Assembly: GCA_026182355.1 (NCBI GenBank)
Contig: JAPFBL010000317.1
Span: 124,001 to 188,000 of the forward strand
From: Hermatobates lingyangjiaoensis
Taxonomy: Eukaryota > Arthropoda > Insecta > Hemiptera > Hermatobatidae
Direction: 5' to 3'
DNA: 64,000 nt
This document shows positions 11,810-23,941 of this stretch, one piece after another; position 1 is the first letter of the stretch; every line of letters begins with the position of its first letter. The notes beneath the pieces are model-generated. The model was not told the origin of the DNA, made no database searches, and saw only the letters and a program-made list of their open reading frames with translations. A program made the translations under genes and the position numbers.

Positions 11810-12055
11810 ACGGGAATTGTGATTGTAGCTTTGAAGCCAGTCCCATTATCAACCCAAATCCCTTTCTCACAACCCCGCTGAGCGGTAATGCATATCTTGT
11901 CTCCCTTGAATCTCCGGCATTTCCCACAACTGCATTTACTGTTTCGACTTTTCCGTGTGTGCTGCTTTTTACGAAGCTGACCCTAAGTATGAATTGCCAT
12001 AGGGCTTCCGTTGGGAAATAATTTTCTTGTTGTGATCCATGCAAATTCCCAGGTA
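11810..12055 (+). mobile_element. Decayed PLE GIY-YIG fragment, family P-like
   Basis: Across frameshifts the plus strand gives PIINPNPFLTTPLSGN, then CAAFY, KLTLSMNCHRASVGK and IHANSQ-like codons. These align with NPNPFFTSP, FYVG and NLRMNGHRASVG of the 4712-5945 copy. Low-complexity pyrimidine-rich sequence precedes it. Confidence 0.65.
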
Positions 12056-12125
12056 CATATTATTAATATTGGAATATTTTGATTTGCTGTCTTAAATATC
12101 GTAGTCATAAATATTAAAATTAATA

Positions 12126-12682
12126 AAAGGTGGCCCAAAAGTCACTGACACTTTTAAATGTTCAATAGCTCCTGTAATTCATAAGTAATACTCACCAAAT
12201 TTTAGCAGTAGGTAAACTGATATTTCCGATATTTTTGGCAATATATATGGTTATAATTATTCACTTACACTTAAATTTATCACTAATTAAAATAGGGAAG
12301 TGAAATTTTCGGTTTCGCACTGAATAGCCCTATCCAACACACTTTGCATAACATTTGAAAGCATTTTCGGGCTTATGTCTCTTATTTGATCGTTTTATGT
12401 CGTTTATTGTCCGAGGTTTATTCCTATACACCCTTTCTTTAATGGCATTTAGCTTGGGGCATTCCTGGTATTAAAATGTCGACGGTAACGCTGGATTTCT
12501 GAATTTGAACCATGTGACTCAAAGCACCACTGTACAATGAGGATTCGTTCCTCGGTGCTATATTTGTTCATAATAATGTCGGAAGGGTAGTTCTAAATGC
12601 TCTGAAAAAATATAAGAAAAATAATCAGAAACAAAAGAGTTATGAATTTTTTTTAACTGTCAGTGACTTTTGGGCCACCTTT
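12126..12682 (-). mobile_element. Tc1/mariner element with transposase remnant
   Basis: 557 bases between near-perfect inverted ends (AAAGGTGGCCCAAAAGTC...) with TA target duplications at 12124-12125 and 12683-12684. The minus strand reads, with breaks, IPGMPQAKCH, KGV, NKPRTINDIKRSNK, PENAFKC and RAIQCETENF. RTINDLK and RAIQCE are typical of the C-terminal part of mariner-type transposases. The catalytic region is missing, so it is not autonomous. Confidence 0.88.
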
Positions 12683-12954
12683 TACAATTAAAATATTAAA
12701 ACCCACATTTTTTATAACTATTATAAACTGCATTTTATTATTTTCTTATTATTATTTAGGAAAAAGGAACTGCAAATTTGCTGAAAATACCAAAGGAGTA
12801 ACAAAAGTACCAACAATTTGAAAATATATTCTGTTTGATATTTAGATCCACACGGTTTTTATGAGAAGGGCTTACGTGTGGCAAACTAGTCGCTTTCTTT
12901 ACAACTTGGCAGGTCTAATCCTTTTGACACTCCCCGTCATTATGAGAAGTAAGA

Positions 12955-13300
12955 ACTTGAGTGTGTGTAAAACACTTGAAATAACAATCAGTGTTCAAAC
13001 CACACTAAGAAATGAGAAAAAAATACTTAGATCATTCAACTGTAACAAGCGGTCTTCGTCAGAGTCAACTTTCAACAGAATGAGTTCAGATTTGACTCTT
13101 TCGAAGACCGCTTGTTAAGATTGAATGATCTTAGTCTTTTTTCTAACTTGAGATTTGATTCTAACGAAGACCGCTTATTACGGTTGAAAGCTCTTAGTCT
13201 TTTTCTAATTTGAGATTTGATTCTAATGAATACCGCTTATTATGGTTGAAAGCTCTTAGTCTTTTTCTCAATTCTTATTGTGGTTTGAACTCTGATATAT
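12955..13300. repeat. Family Y PLE terminus, inverted plus three tandem hammerhead-like units
   Basis: A minus-strand family Y end (12960-13075) is followed by three plus-strand units of about 63-66 bases from 13088 to 13260. Each carries GA-TCT--CGAAGACCGCTT-TTA, a hairpin, TTGAA and CTTAGTCTTTTTCT. The first CTGACGA bases are altered in all three (TCTTTCGA, TCTAACGA, TCTAATGA). Confidence 0.75.
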
Positions 13301-13400
13301 ATATCAATGATTAAACCACAATAAGAAATGGGAAAACAAGACTTAATCATTGGTTGGTTTAATCATTGATTATTGTTTCACGTGTTTATGTGAAATCTTT
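13300..13400. repeat. Family Y PLE end, inverted pair
   Basis: AATGATTAAACCACAATAAG and its reverse-oriented partner GGTTTAATCATTGATTATTG, followed by TTTCACGTGTTTATGTGAAA and (TA)n. It is the outer part of family Y only; the hammerhead-like core is absent. Confidence 0.65.
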
Positions 13401-13419
13401 ATATATATATATATATATC

Positions 13420-13558
13420 TCCCCGACGTGGGGAGATCTCTCTCACTTCGTCCTCTCTTCCAGTCTACTCTCCTGATGACGAACAACAGTTCGAAATATT
13501 GAATTCTGTAAGTTTTCTTTGTATTCTCTTTTCTGTGTCGTGCTTTGTGTAATTTAAA
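13420..13558 (+). repeat. PLE-type terminus, family Q, with hammerhead-like core
   Basis: About 140 bases between two (TA)n arrays. At 13473-13496 it reads CTGATGA, C, hairpin GAAC-AACA-GTTC, GAAA, then TATTGAATTC. This is one of the best-preserved cores in the window, with an exact CTGATGA and a perfect four-pair stem. The tail TTTTCTTTGTATTCTC resembles family P. Confidence 0.65.
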
Positions 13559-13559
13559 G

Positions 13560-13589
<30 letters not shown>

Positions 13590-13592
<3 letters not shown>

Positions 13593-13850
13593 TATTAAAC
13601 GAAATGTGATCCAGAAGAACTGATTCAAAATTAAAATAAATGGTGACATATAAAAAGAAATGTATCAATTAGGACTCACTTTTCAATTTTTGACCGTTAT
13701 GGCGGTCGTCCTCAGGATAGAGGGACGACAATCAAGTGTGAGTCGACTGTCGTCCCTCCGTCCATTCACATCTTCTCCTGAGGACGACCACAATGACAGT
13801 CGAAATATTGAAAAGTAAATCCTTATTGTTACGTTTATTTTAACAAACTA
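13590..13850. repeat. PLE-type terminus, family W, head-to-head pair
   Basis: Two family W ends in opposite orientation. The plus core at 13778-13805 reads CTGAGGA, GACCACAATGACAGTC, GAAA, TATTGAAAAG. The minus core at 13688-13715 reads CTGAGGA and a perfect GACCG/CGGTC stem, but CAAA instead of GAAA. Confidence 0.65.
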
Positions 13851-13859
13851 TCTGCCAGA

Positions 13860-15263
13860 GTTTACTTAAAGTAATACATATATTTATAAACCCTTAAGCT
13901 GTCAAAACTTATAACTTTAAATGTAATTTGGAACTAAAAAAAAAAAATATTTCAATTAAATTCTAACTACAGTTAACAGATGGAGGTAAAATAGATTCCA
14001 ATGTTTAATTTCTTTTGGAAGGATTTAAAACCCACTTTAAATGGTGTATCAAGCCTCAAATTTATTTTCTTTATTTTTTTTTAAAGATAATAGTAACATT
14101 TTATCTTCATGCAATTTTGAACTAAAACTCTTGGCAGAAGTTCAACACTTATTGCGAAATGTAATACTCAATAAAGTTCAAGAACAGAGGAAATGTAGAT
14201 GACCATTATTGACTAACCTATTGTGAGAGTGATGCAGGGGTGAACACTCTTGAAAAATCTGAGTAAAGAGGTCTGAGAACCTGAAAAATGATGAAGTTAA
14301 GGAATGTTTTAGAAATATTAGTCTGTTTACAAACTAATTTAAGGAACTAAAAAGCAAAGAGTGAATTAAGATTGTAAGAAATTCTGGATCTAATCCTTAT
14401 TTATTGTTGATATTTGTTAAAAAATGTCTTTATTGTAAGTTAAATGGTGTCCTCGTATTTAATTGTGAATTAATCGTATTTTATTTTAAAAAAGTCTTTC
14501 CATTTTTATAAAAAGATAAATAGGTGCCATAAGTTTGAATACTTGAAAGAAAATTTCAGCTGAAGAGGAAATAAAGTAGAAGTGGAATAGAGGGTGAGAA
14601 AATGGGGAAGGATTGTTTTAATTTTAAAGGGATGCTGTAAATCTGAGAGGGCGGGGCAGAAGGAATAATTTGGGGTTGGTGGAAGAGCGAGGCACATATC
14701 TGGACCAAGGGCTGGCAGCCAACTGCCGCCAACCATCTTAACGACCCAGTTATTAAATGAAGAACACCCCCCTCCCTTTAATTAGCCGCCAGCCTTCAAA
14801 ATAAAACCATCCAAATGGGGTAATTATCTCTTTTAGTACCAATTGTTGAAAATATCGATTGCTCTCAAATCTTATGGATGGCAAGAATAGTGACATAATT
14901 CTCTCAGATTGAATAGTCAAATGTGATACTTCATAAACGATATAAAGAATTTCAAATTATAATGAACTTTTAAAACTTTTTTAACGTTCTTCATTAATGG
15001 ATTAATACGTTCTTGATACGTTTAGATTATATATTAAAAAAAATAATAATTCAACCAAATAAAAGATAATAGGGCATATTGTTTATGATTAAAAAACAAA
15101 ATAATATCGATGAAATATTGAAGTTTCATTTGAAGGAATAGTATCAAACTAAAACAGAATGTCATCTATGACTCTAATGCAGTGTAGCCAGAATCAAGGC
15201 AGCAGGAAGCGAGTACTGACCGAACATACCCCCTTTCTGATACACTCTACAAACATTCTATAT
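13860..15263. other. Intergenic AT-rich sequence
   Basis: No gene or classified repeat. A moderately G+C-rich patch at 14580-14810 (GAGAGGGCGGGGCAGAAGG, CTGCCGCCAACCATC) is unexplained. Confidence 0.45.
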
Positions 15264-15487
15264 TGTCAGGTTTTTACCAAAAATTTACCTAACTTAAGTG
15301 TAATTAGGGTAAAGATCTTTAACAACTATCTGACTTAGTACAGACTTGGGCCAAACGGCTTTAAGTTCTCTCCGAGGGACTTTTGTTTCATCTCCTACGT
15401 GAATGAATCGAGAGCCAGAGTGAGTATTGAACCCCGGATCCACTAATCCAGAAGTGAGCACGTTACACTGAGCTAACCTGGCCCCTC
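15264..15487 (-). mobile_element. tRNA-derived SINE, family S (best copy)
   Basis: About 224 bases. The head reads GGGGCCAGGTTAGCTCAGTG, GTGCTCACTTCTGGATTAG, then GGGGTTCAATACTCACTCTG (A and B boxes in tRNA order). The body has CCCTCGGAGAGAACTTAAAG and the tail GTTAAAGATCTTTACCC and ACTTAAGTTAGGT. Other copies are at 11101, 17055, 37448 and 46469. Confidence 0.85.
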
Positions 15488-16346
15488 ATATTTTTAATAA
15501 CCATAATAAAGTTATAAAGTTCAAAATATTATAATTCATTTATCAGTATTACTAGTAAATCGTATCATCATTTACCTACAAATATAATTCTCTTTATTAG
15601 AATAATTTCTATGCTAACTTTTGGGGAAGTTAAAACTTAGAAATATGGCAGTAAAACTTTATCTTTCACTTAAGTACTGATTGTAACGATTAATTTGACT
15701 CGTAGAACAATATTTTGTTGTGTAATTTTGAGATCATAGAAAATAGTAGTATACAAATAGAATAACCACTATTAAAATAGACCAATAACTGATTTACTCG
15801 TTTGTCATATAGTTTACGCTTGTTTTATGAAAAAAATCAACAAAGTTTAAGTTGAAAAATAAAATAAAAGTTGTATAGAGTACTGTATTTAGTTTTAGCC
15901 AAACTGAATCAAATTTAATTTTTTTTTTTTTTTTTTGAATAATTGTATATTGAGAAGTAAAAGATATTATATTTCATTATCTAAGAATAACACATGTATA
16001 ATATCTTAAAAGTTTTTCTCTTAAACTGTGAAGTGTGTTTTCATTTAAGGTCTAATAAAATGTTACTTTTGCCTGTATAGCTATAATATAGAGACGTAAC
16101 CAAGACATGAATACCGTTAGTCTGGGGATTTCAGAGTAATTTTCTACGATTCATCAATCATTTGAGATGGTTTTTTTTGTTTTCAACGCCCACACTTACA
16201 GGATTTCACCATTAGTGCTCTTCACAGAAGTGCGAGGTGTGATTCATTTGTTATTTAGCACCTATTTCAGGCAGGAGCAAGGTAAATAGCCTTTATGAAC
16301 TTTTATCCTACAGAGATTTATTTTGATAAGAATCCTTTAATTATTA

Positions 16347-16405
16347 TCTGATAATCGTGCAGGCTCAGGGAAAATCATCTTCCGTTCTTTCTGAGAGACA
16401 TAAGA
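16347..16405 (-). mobile_element. Short family S SINE fragment
   Basis: The body segment GAGCCTGCACGATTATCAG with a TCTCAGAAAG stretch resembles the GAGCCTGTACGATATCAG part of family S. Too short to classify firmly. Confidence 0.35.
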
Positions 16406-16589
16406 AGGTGCAATACAAAAGAAATGTTAATAATTTTACAAAAAAATAGAGTAAAATATATTGTAATTATCTCTGATCATAAACAGTTCAGACGAAAAGG
16501 TATGTTATTAAAAAAATGTGATTTGCCTTTGTTTTATAACAAATTATTGCGACACATATTTTTTTCGAACTACTTTCAACAAATAGATA

Positions 16590-16960
16590 AGATGAACTTA
16601 CTTGGTACCCAAGGTCCTCTCTTGGCTGTTGAGCCATCAGGTGGCGTTGACCAGTATGAGCGAGATACCCTTTCGTCTTCTCCTTCGTCTGTTCTGCTGT
16701 GGTCGAGAGCTGTGCATGAAATCAAGTGGCCGGTTGGACTACGAGTCCAACCTCAGTTGGCGGGATGGTGAGAACCCCTCCATGGGTCCCCGCCACCCGT
16801 AGTACCGACTTATTTTAAGTTTCTGATCGAACTCCGGACCAATGGTCTTACTGAACCTGCTCAGCTACAGGTAAGGTCAGTGACCTTTTTTGCCCCTGGT
16901 TCAAAGAACTTGTGGATATAAAGCCAATACAGCTATTGGTAGAGCTGCATGGCCCCACTA
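16590..16960. other. GC-rich island, unclassified interspersed sequence
   Basis: About 370 bases clearly richer in G+C than the surroundings (GAGCCATCAGGTGGCGTTGA, GGTCCCCGCCACCC, CATGGCCCCACTAGGGGCG). Overlapping short open frames exist, but none shows a domain I recognise. It may be the end of a retroelement or a decayed retrocopy. Confidence 0.35.
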
Positions 16961-17054
16961 GGGGCGATATTATTTGAAAATATTTAAGATATTAAAAAAA
17001 AAATCAAATAAAGATTTAAGCACGATGTAGGAAGGACGTACTCATTGACTAATA

Positions 17055-17275
17055 GAGGAGCTGGAGTAGCCCAGTGGCATGCATCTCGCCTCTGGGCAGT
17101 AGATCCGTGCTTAAATCTCACTCTAACACTCCATTTCTTCATTCACGGAGTAAAACAATTTTGAGTATTTCCATTTTCGAAGAGAGCGTTAAAGCTGTCG
17201 GTTAGGAGTCTGTACAATGTCCAGCACTAGTTAAAGATCCTTACTCTAAATACACTTCAGTTAGACAAAGTTTAA
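17055..17275 (+). mobile_element. tRNA-derived SINE, family S
   Basis: Plus-strand copy: GAGCTGGAGTAGCCCAGTGG, ATCTCGCCTCTGGGCAG, GCTTAAATCTCACTCTAAC, a diverged body, then GTTAAAGATCCTTACTC and ACTTCAGTTAGACAAAG. The B box is degenerate. Confidence 0.75.
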
Positions 17276-17289
17276 AGCTCCCAATGTAG

Positions 17290-18960
17290 AATCAAGCCAA
17301 TAATGTGGTTCATCCGTTACTAAAATAGTTACCAAATAATAAATAACCCGTACTTTTGGCCCTAAACCAGCACTAAAGATGAGAACCTATAAGTGTGGAC
17401 ATCAGAGAGCAAGAGCAATATAGCCCCATATTAGTTAAAATAATATAATCAATAATATCAAGTGTTCATTAATAATGACATGAAGTTTAAATTGCCTGTT
17501 CTGCTGATCAATAAGGCATAATGTAATTTCATATTTTAAATATATATTGAATATTTTTTAACAAACTGGAAATACGATCCTTATATTTGAATGAACTTAA
17601 ATAGATCTAATTTATAAACTAATTTTGCTGGAAATCTAACAAACAGTCATGTAATGGAGGAGTTTTTATTCTGGTGTTAAACTGAATTACTTTTAACATA
17701 TTTTCATGATACCGTTTGGCAATCAATACTTTTAATATATATAATGCTTTAGAGGCACACAATAGAATAGCAAAGATAGCCTCTTGACATTGGGCAAGGT
17801 GACGCCCCCTAGCTTTACGAAACTAACTAATATCACAGCTAATTAATAACCCATAATCATAATCTTTATAATCATATGATATCATAATCTGTAGTTTGGA
17901 TTGAAATTAACTTACAAAAACTTTAACTATGTGCCACTGGAAGCTTTTATACACAGAATCAAAACTATGTTACCAAATCCACTCTTAGAGGAAATTTAAC
18001 TCTTAGGATGGACGTTATAAAAGAATATTAATACCGACACATTAGACCATTAACTCCAATGCCTTTATTAATTAAGCACATTTACCTTAAGAAGTGATCC
18101 ATTTTTTATTTCAAAATTTGATGTGTATAACCCAAATCGTCCAAAGAGGAATTTCAAAAATTTACTTCAGTAATACTGAGTAGAAAAGTCATTTACAGTT
18201 TTTTTGTTGAAGAAATGTGTATTGATTTTGATATTATCAGCGCTATAAAATAAAATTTTGGAAATTAAACTTGATATAAACAAAATAAATTAATTGCTAT
18301 TGAAAGAGAACAGGACACCAAGCTGGGGTCCTCTCTCAATATACGATATTAATTTACCTCCAGATGAAGTTACCCTCTTAAGATCAATTTCAAGTTAACT
18401 TCAGGTAACTTTAAAATAGTATCTTGGATTGGTCAATGTATTTCTAGTTTCTCCTTCCTCCTCAACTCCTTTTTTTTCATCCCTATTCTCTGTTACTCTT
18501 CTGATTTCCTTTTCTAATTTTCTATTCTTAAGTGACCCATCAGTCTTTTAAAGACTACAAGGATAAGATTTTTAACTCTCGTTGAAATAGGTGACCTCTG
18601 CGAAATCTACCTTGGGCACTTCATTCAGACTTTTTCAAAATTCCTCATTGTTGGGGACAGGATTATTTCCTTGTGCCTTGGTCAAAGAACTACATTTTAA
18701 AAACCATCAACTTGCTTTGCTTTAGCATGTTATGGCCAAAAGACAGAGGAACATAAATTATATCAGTATCTGAGGAAGAGTTTACGTTTCCGTTTCCATT
18801 ATAATGCTATAATCAATAATTCTGTTTAAAGATTTTTAGTTTCACTATTACATATAAACACGAAGTTGACTAAATAATAAACAAACAAACAAAATTGTGT
18901 TCCAATCAAACTTGTTAAGAGCTAAAAGTAATCAGAAAACTACAAAACACATACAATAAT
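17290..18960. other. Intergenic sequence without recognised features
   Basis: AT-rich, no long open frame, no clear repeat. Confidence 0.5.
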
Positions 18961-18970
18961 TGTTCTTTGT

Positions 18971-19129
18971 AATCACTACCTGTACTACCTGCAGGAATGA
19001 AAGATTAATAAACATCTCCCATTTAGACATTTATATTATACCTAAATGGAATATTATTTATTATATACCCAAGAAGTACGATATTATGTTTACTTATAGT
19101 AAAGTTGAGTGTAGGCCACTCCAGATTTT
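18971..19129. repeat. Dispersed repeat R, copy 1
   Basis: About 160 bases (AATCACTACCTGTACTACCT, CCCATTTAGACATTTA, AGTGTAGGCCACTCCAGATT) that recur at 28628-28784. Partial copies lie at about 27164-27203 and 29800-29842. No ends or coding sequence identify its class. Confidence 0.75.
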
Positions 19130-19134
19130 ATTAT

Positions 19135-20760
19135 TTATATAACTGATATGGTTAATAGTTTAGAAAATGATATAGCTCATATATGCTATTATAACTTTCC
19201 CTACATTACATAGTGGAGAAGGGAAGAGGTATTTATCAAATAAGGGTAATTTAAAATCAAGTCGAAGTTACCCTTGGCTGTAGTATCAACTCGATTACTG
19301 TAAAATCAATTCAACCAATTGTGGTGTACATTCAATTACAGTCAAATCGATTCATCCCAATGTCGTTTGAAGATCTGCACAGGACCCACGTACTAAGACA
19401 ATCCATTCTAAAATAAACAAAGTTAAAATTAAATCCATTTATTCAATTAATATTAAGAAAAAATAAAAACAAACAATGTTTTTCTTTTTAATATATATAT
19501 ATATATAGAAAACATATACATTTCACTTGATAACATATGATTCTAACTGTTACTCATCTAGAAAAAAAAAGATACATATTTCATTACCTAATACTGCAAA
19601 TTTCTTTTTAACCAATTGATAACATTTTTGAGAATGTTATAAAAAAAATTAAATTTTGTTAAAAAAAATAATGTTATTACCAAGCATTATTTGATTTTTA
19701 GAAGTTGATATTTATGATAAATGAATAACTTTTTAAAATATTTACTTTATTGAAATAATTATAAAGTAATTAATTTCTAAACTATTTAATAAATCATAAA
19801 TTATGACCACCATTAGTAAGGAGGTACTAAACTATTTCTAAGTAGAAGATTTCATTTCATGCTCCACTGAGAGTTAATAATTTGTATTAATTTAATACAA
19901 CCAGAAATGAAGCATATACAATCATGTTTAGTAAATTTTTAAAAAATTGGTACATATATATGAAAGGTATAACTAACAATTTTGAATTATATATTCACTA
20001 ACGTATAACCTAGTAATATTCATAAATGCCTGAAAGAAAATGGGTTTTAAGTTGTTTTTATAAAAATATTATACAAGATCAAATTATTTAATAATATTTA
20101 TTTATTTGTTCACAAAAAAAATACATTGAATACAGATTAAGTTAACAGTTAATTATGCCAAACTGCATTCAGTTGCATAAAAAATAATCAGTTTTACTTA
20201 TAAAACCCATTCAAAAAGTTCATTTCATAAAATAATGCTAAATCAAAGGCATTGAATTAATTTTCTCTTTTGTTCATTTTTGTTATTTTGCGTAGATTAT
20301 AGTTAATAGAAGCAAGAAGTGAAGTGTTGGAGCTCATTTGACTGGCAAAAACTTCCCCTTTCCTTAATAAGTTTCCATGTATGCCACGGGATTTAATATA
20401 TATTAATGTAATCACTAATTACAACATTTTATTACCAAAGAAATTATTGGTACACGAAATCAAGTATTGTCAGTTCAAGAAGTCAAAACTACTTAAAGCT
20501 TTTGAAATAACCCTAAAAGTTTTACAAAAGTTACCTTAGGATCAGGTAAGAGATGTTTTTTCAAATCTAAAACAAATCGTATTTTCCTTACATTAATCAT
20601 ATTAGCTTCAATTCTAGACTTTTTTCACTTTGTACACTTATCATAACATAAACAATTTAGTTTCCATACATATTTAATTATGGTTCTATACTTGTAGAAA
20701 AGTACAATCACTGTTACTTGTATATATTAATTAAACGATCTTCTTTTAAAGAAATTTAAA
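19135..20760. other. Intergenic AT-rich sequence
   Basis: Short alternating ATC-GATTC motifs at 19250-19350 (TCGATTACTGTAAAATCAAT, TTCAATTACAGTCAAATCGA) form a weak inverted pair. Otherwise nothing supported. Confidence 0.45.
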
Positions 20761-20762
20761 AA

Positions 20763-20764
20763 TT

Positions 20765-20802
<38 letters not shown>

Positions 20803-21035
20803 GATCAAACCACAATAAGAAATGGGAAAACAAGACTAAGATCTTTCAACCGTAACAGGAATAAGAAGTGAGAAAAAAGATTAAAATCTTGCAACTGTAA
20901 CAAGATTAATTCAAATCCCAACTCTTGGGGGATTTGACTCTGACGAAGACCTCTTGTTACGGTTGAAAGATCTTAGTCATTTTTCTCCTTTCTTATTGTA
21001 GTTTGAACATTGATTGTTATTTCAGGGGTTTATTG
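20763..21035. repeat. Family Y PLE ends head to head, beside (TA)n
   Basis: After (TA)n (20763-20802) comes a minus family Y end, a short linker and a plus end. The plus core at 20940-20968 reads CTGACGA, AGACCTCTTGTTACGGTT, GAAA, GATCTTAGTC. The outer tail TTTCAGGGGTTTATTGTG is diverged. Confidence 0.7.
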
Positions 21036-21109
21036 TGAAATTGATATATATTACTTATATATTGGAATATATGTTGGAACATGTCGACTAGTAGTATAGG
21101 TCGACAGCT

Positions 21110-21232
21110 TTAACGAAGAGACGAGAAATGAATTTAGGAAATTGGAGAAATTATATAGGAAACAGATACAAGCCAAATATGGGGTGTTATACTCGTATAT
21201 GTTTAAATGAAGGACTGCTTCCAACTTTTACA
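21110..21232 (+). repeat. PLE family N fragment (decayed N-terminal coding)
   Basis: GAAATGAATTTAGGAAATTG and AAATGAAGGACTGCTTCCAA resemble the start of the reading frame at 34427 (RF-NLEK-, then EGLLPTF). It ends in (TA)n at the same place as that copy. Confidence 0.5.
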
Positions 21233-21264
21233 ATATATATATATATATATATATATTGGTGAAA

Positions 21265-21355
21265 ATCGGCAGCAAATCTTCTTGTCATTCAATCAAAAAT
21301 CAAAATCATCCAATTAAAGTTAGAAACATACCTTATATATATATTTATAACCTTG

Positions 21356-21391
<36 letters not shown>

Positions 21392-21640
21392 TTCCTCGTC
21401 ACGAATTTTGAGCTGGTTGCCTCAATTCGCATGAATTGATGTCCCTTGGACAATTAATGTGGAAACTACAACCACAAGATAGAAAAATTGCCCACAAGAT
21501 CGAGGCCACCAGCTCAAAAATCGTGAGAGCAGAAGCTGCTGCTAATTTTGACCATATATATAGAATCAAGGTCATAAATATATAAATATATATATATAAG
21601 GTATGTTTATAACTTTAATTGGATGAAATAAATTAATTTG
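21265..21640. repeat. Inverted repeat with ~95-base arms
   Basis: The left arm (ATCCAATTAAAGTTAGAAAC, ATAACCTTGATTCTATATAT) and the right arm (AATCAAGGTCATAAATATAT, AACTTTAATTGGATGA) are complementary. An inner pair is TTTTGAGCTGGT with ACCAGCTCAAAA. Likely a foldback element in (TA)n. Confidence 0.75.
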
Positions 21641-21644
21641 TCTG

Positions 21645-23396
21645 TTTAACTTTGTCTCACGCTAATTTGATGACTTAAAAACATATTTTCACTAGCATTA
21701 ATAAAGAAGTTAGGTTATTAATGGATCAACAACCTCACAGAGCTCCGTAAACACTCCACTCATGCGAAAAAATATTGAAAACATTCCTTATACTTCTTTT
21801 TCATGACTAGTAGTATCATAAGTAGCTTAATAAATTAAAAAGTAACCTAAAAATGCTACAATATTGATTTAGGTTAAGCATTTGAATAAAAAAATATAAT
21901 TTGATATATATATATATATATTCATTTCATTCAACAAATTTAAACTTCATTATTTCAAGGCCAACAATATTAAAATAAAATGAACATAGGTTGGGGTTTA
22001 TTACAATCAAATGTTTATTTTTCTTTATCATTTTCACTAATTTCAGCTATACGTAAAATTAAAAGGATTTTAAAGAAAGTGTTCATACTAAAAAATAAAT
22101 CTACAACATTGCCAAACTTTCAAAGACAACAGAGGGAATGTTTTTGATCTTCTATCTAACCATAAAATAAACATACCTGGTATTTATTTAATTCAATGAC
22201 ATTTCATTTCATATTTCCTTTAGTGTTACTTTTAATGTATGTACTATTAATTTCTCGTTAACTGATCATATAATATTCTAAATTAAAAGATAACATTTAC
22301 ATAAATTAGATTAAAAAGCTAATTAAATTATAGTGATTTATTTATATAATATTGCTAAATAATACATTTTCATCTATTATTCTTTTATCATTAAATTAAT
22401 TTGTGATGTTATACAGGTATGTTATTATTTGGAATTCTATTTTCTAAAAATATTAAAAACATAAATTCATATATTTGTTACTGATTAATAATATAATATT
22501 GTTAAAAACTAATATTTGTAAAAGCCAAAACAGTATAATTAGAAATTAACCTGTACTAATATCCTTTGATAATATTTTAAAGTTTGACCTACACCATTGT
22601 GTACTTAGAAAAGGAAGGCAATTTGAGCATCACGCAATAATTATTTAGATTTTCTTATTGATCAGTTTTTTTTTTAATTTCATTTATCATACTTTAAGAA
22701 TAATTATTTTTAATAGGATCGTTTAAGCTTGATTTGGGCTTATAGTTCAAAAATAGACCTGGGGAAGTAAAAAGTTGAATATGGTTGGTTATTATCATTA
22801 TACTCGTATGTTGGTGATTAATCCTCTACATTATTAAATTTATAAGTTAGTATAGTAGAAAAATGTTTTCGTCATTTATAAAATCATCAACACAATGAAA
22901 ATGTAATTTTTCAGAAATACAACAAATATTTATATGGTCCAAAGTTTTATTTATCCAATATATTTAATAGGCACTGCATATATTGTTTTTACTAGTTAGA
23001 AACAAAGTGATGCTTATATTTAGGTTTATTTTTTTTTTCAACACTGGTAATCCGATGCGCAGATTTAAAATTCTTTACATGGTTGTAAACAGATTCAAAT
23101 ACTTTAAAAGGTTCTCTGCCCTCCTCCTATTGCAATTATTTATTTATCTAAATATGATAAACGAATATAGAAAAATAAATAAATATGAAAAATTGTTTGA
23201 TAGTCACCTCCTCTAAACTTGTTATACATTCAGACATTATTTTTTCTTTCAAAAAAAAATTTTCACTCTTTGATATTAGCATGTTTTAATCTTTTAGTTT
23301 GATTTCAACTGTACCTTAAAAAAAATTAACTCATTAAAAACACAAAACTGCAAATTATTAACTCATTTATAGAACTAAATTAAAAGTACATTAATT
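21645..23396. other. AT-rich sequence downstream of the transglutaminase gene
   Basis: May include the distal 3' untranslated region. No coding or repeat signal beyond short TA runs. Confidence 0.45.
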
Positions 23397-23402
23397 TTTA
23401 TT
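23397..23402 (-). promoter_or_regulatory. Candidate polyadenylation signal of the transglutaminase gene
   Basis: AATAAA on the minus strand about 400 bases after the stop codon. The region is so AT-rich that such hexamers are common, so the choice among them is weak. Confidence 0.25.
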
Positions 23403-23802
23403 ATATGAGTAGTTGAAACATTTGAACCACTTCTGTATTAATAAACTTTGGATAATATTAATTAATTTACCATTTAATTACAATATGGTAATTGTTTTGT
23501 GAAATAAAATAACATATACATACCAGAAAAAAATGTAAATATAAACAGTAGTGGAACTATTTTTAATCTACTAGAACCACCTAATGGATCATTTCTCTGG
23601 ATCGTGATTACAAATACCTACACCATAAATTGAAAAAATATGTCAAATATTAAAAAAAAAGTGTCATTTGATATTAAAATTAATATTGGTAAATTCATAA
23701 AGGTAACACTATGAAAAACGTTTAAAAGATCTATCATCCAAAAAAAATATTAAAAAAAGTATTTTTTTTTTATAATTTTATGCGTGTGTACAATTTGAAT
23801 AT

Positions 23803-23941
23803 TTATAAAATATTGACAGTTGCTCCTCCCATGATTTCAGAAAGTTCATTGGATGTGAATGTCATTACTATCTTTCTCTGGCCAGGTTTCTTTGGGACAA
23901 ACAATTCTGTTATTGTCACTGCTTCATCTGGATCAATATCT
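23803..23941 (-). CDS. Transglutaminase exon 16 (terminal coding exon)
   Basis: Acceptor GTTTTCAG. It codes about residues 733-778 ([20 protein letters not shown], then [14 protein letters not shown]), ending VNIL and TAA at 23803-23805. This is the last strand pair of the second barrel, and the length agrees with the family's usual end. A possible AATAAA lies about 400 bases downstream on the minus strand at 23397-23402. Confidence 0.94.

Noticed and set aside
15264..15487. Functional tRNA gene
   Set aside because: A and B boxes are present, but the cloverleaf arms do not pair properly and the sequence continues into a repeated body: a SINE, not a tRNA gene.
16602..16802. Open frames in the G+C-rich island
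   Set aside because: Two overlapping frames are equally open with no recognisable domain, so it is described only as an unclassified island.
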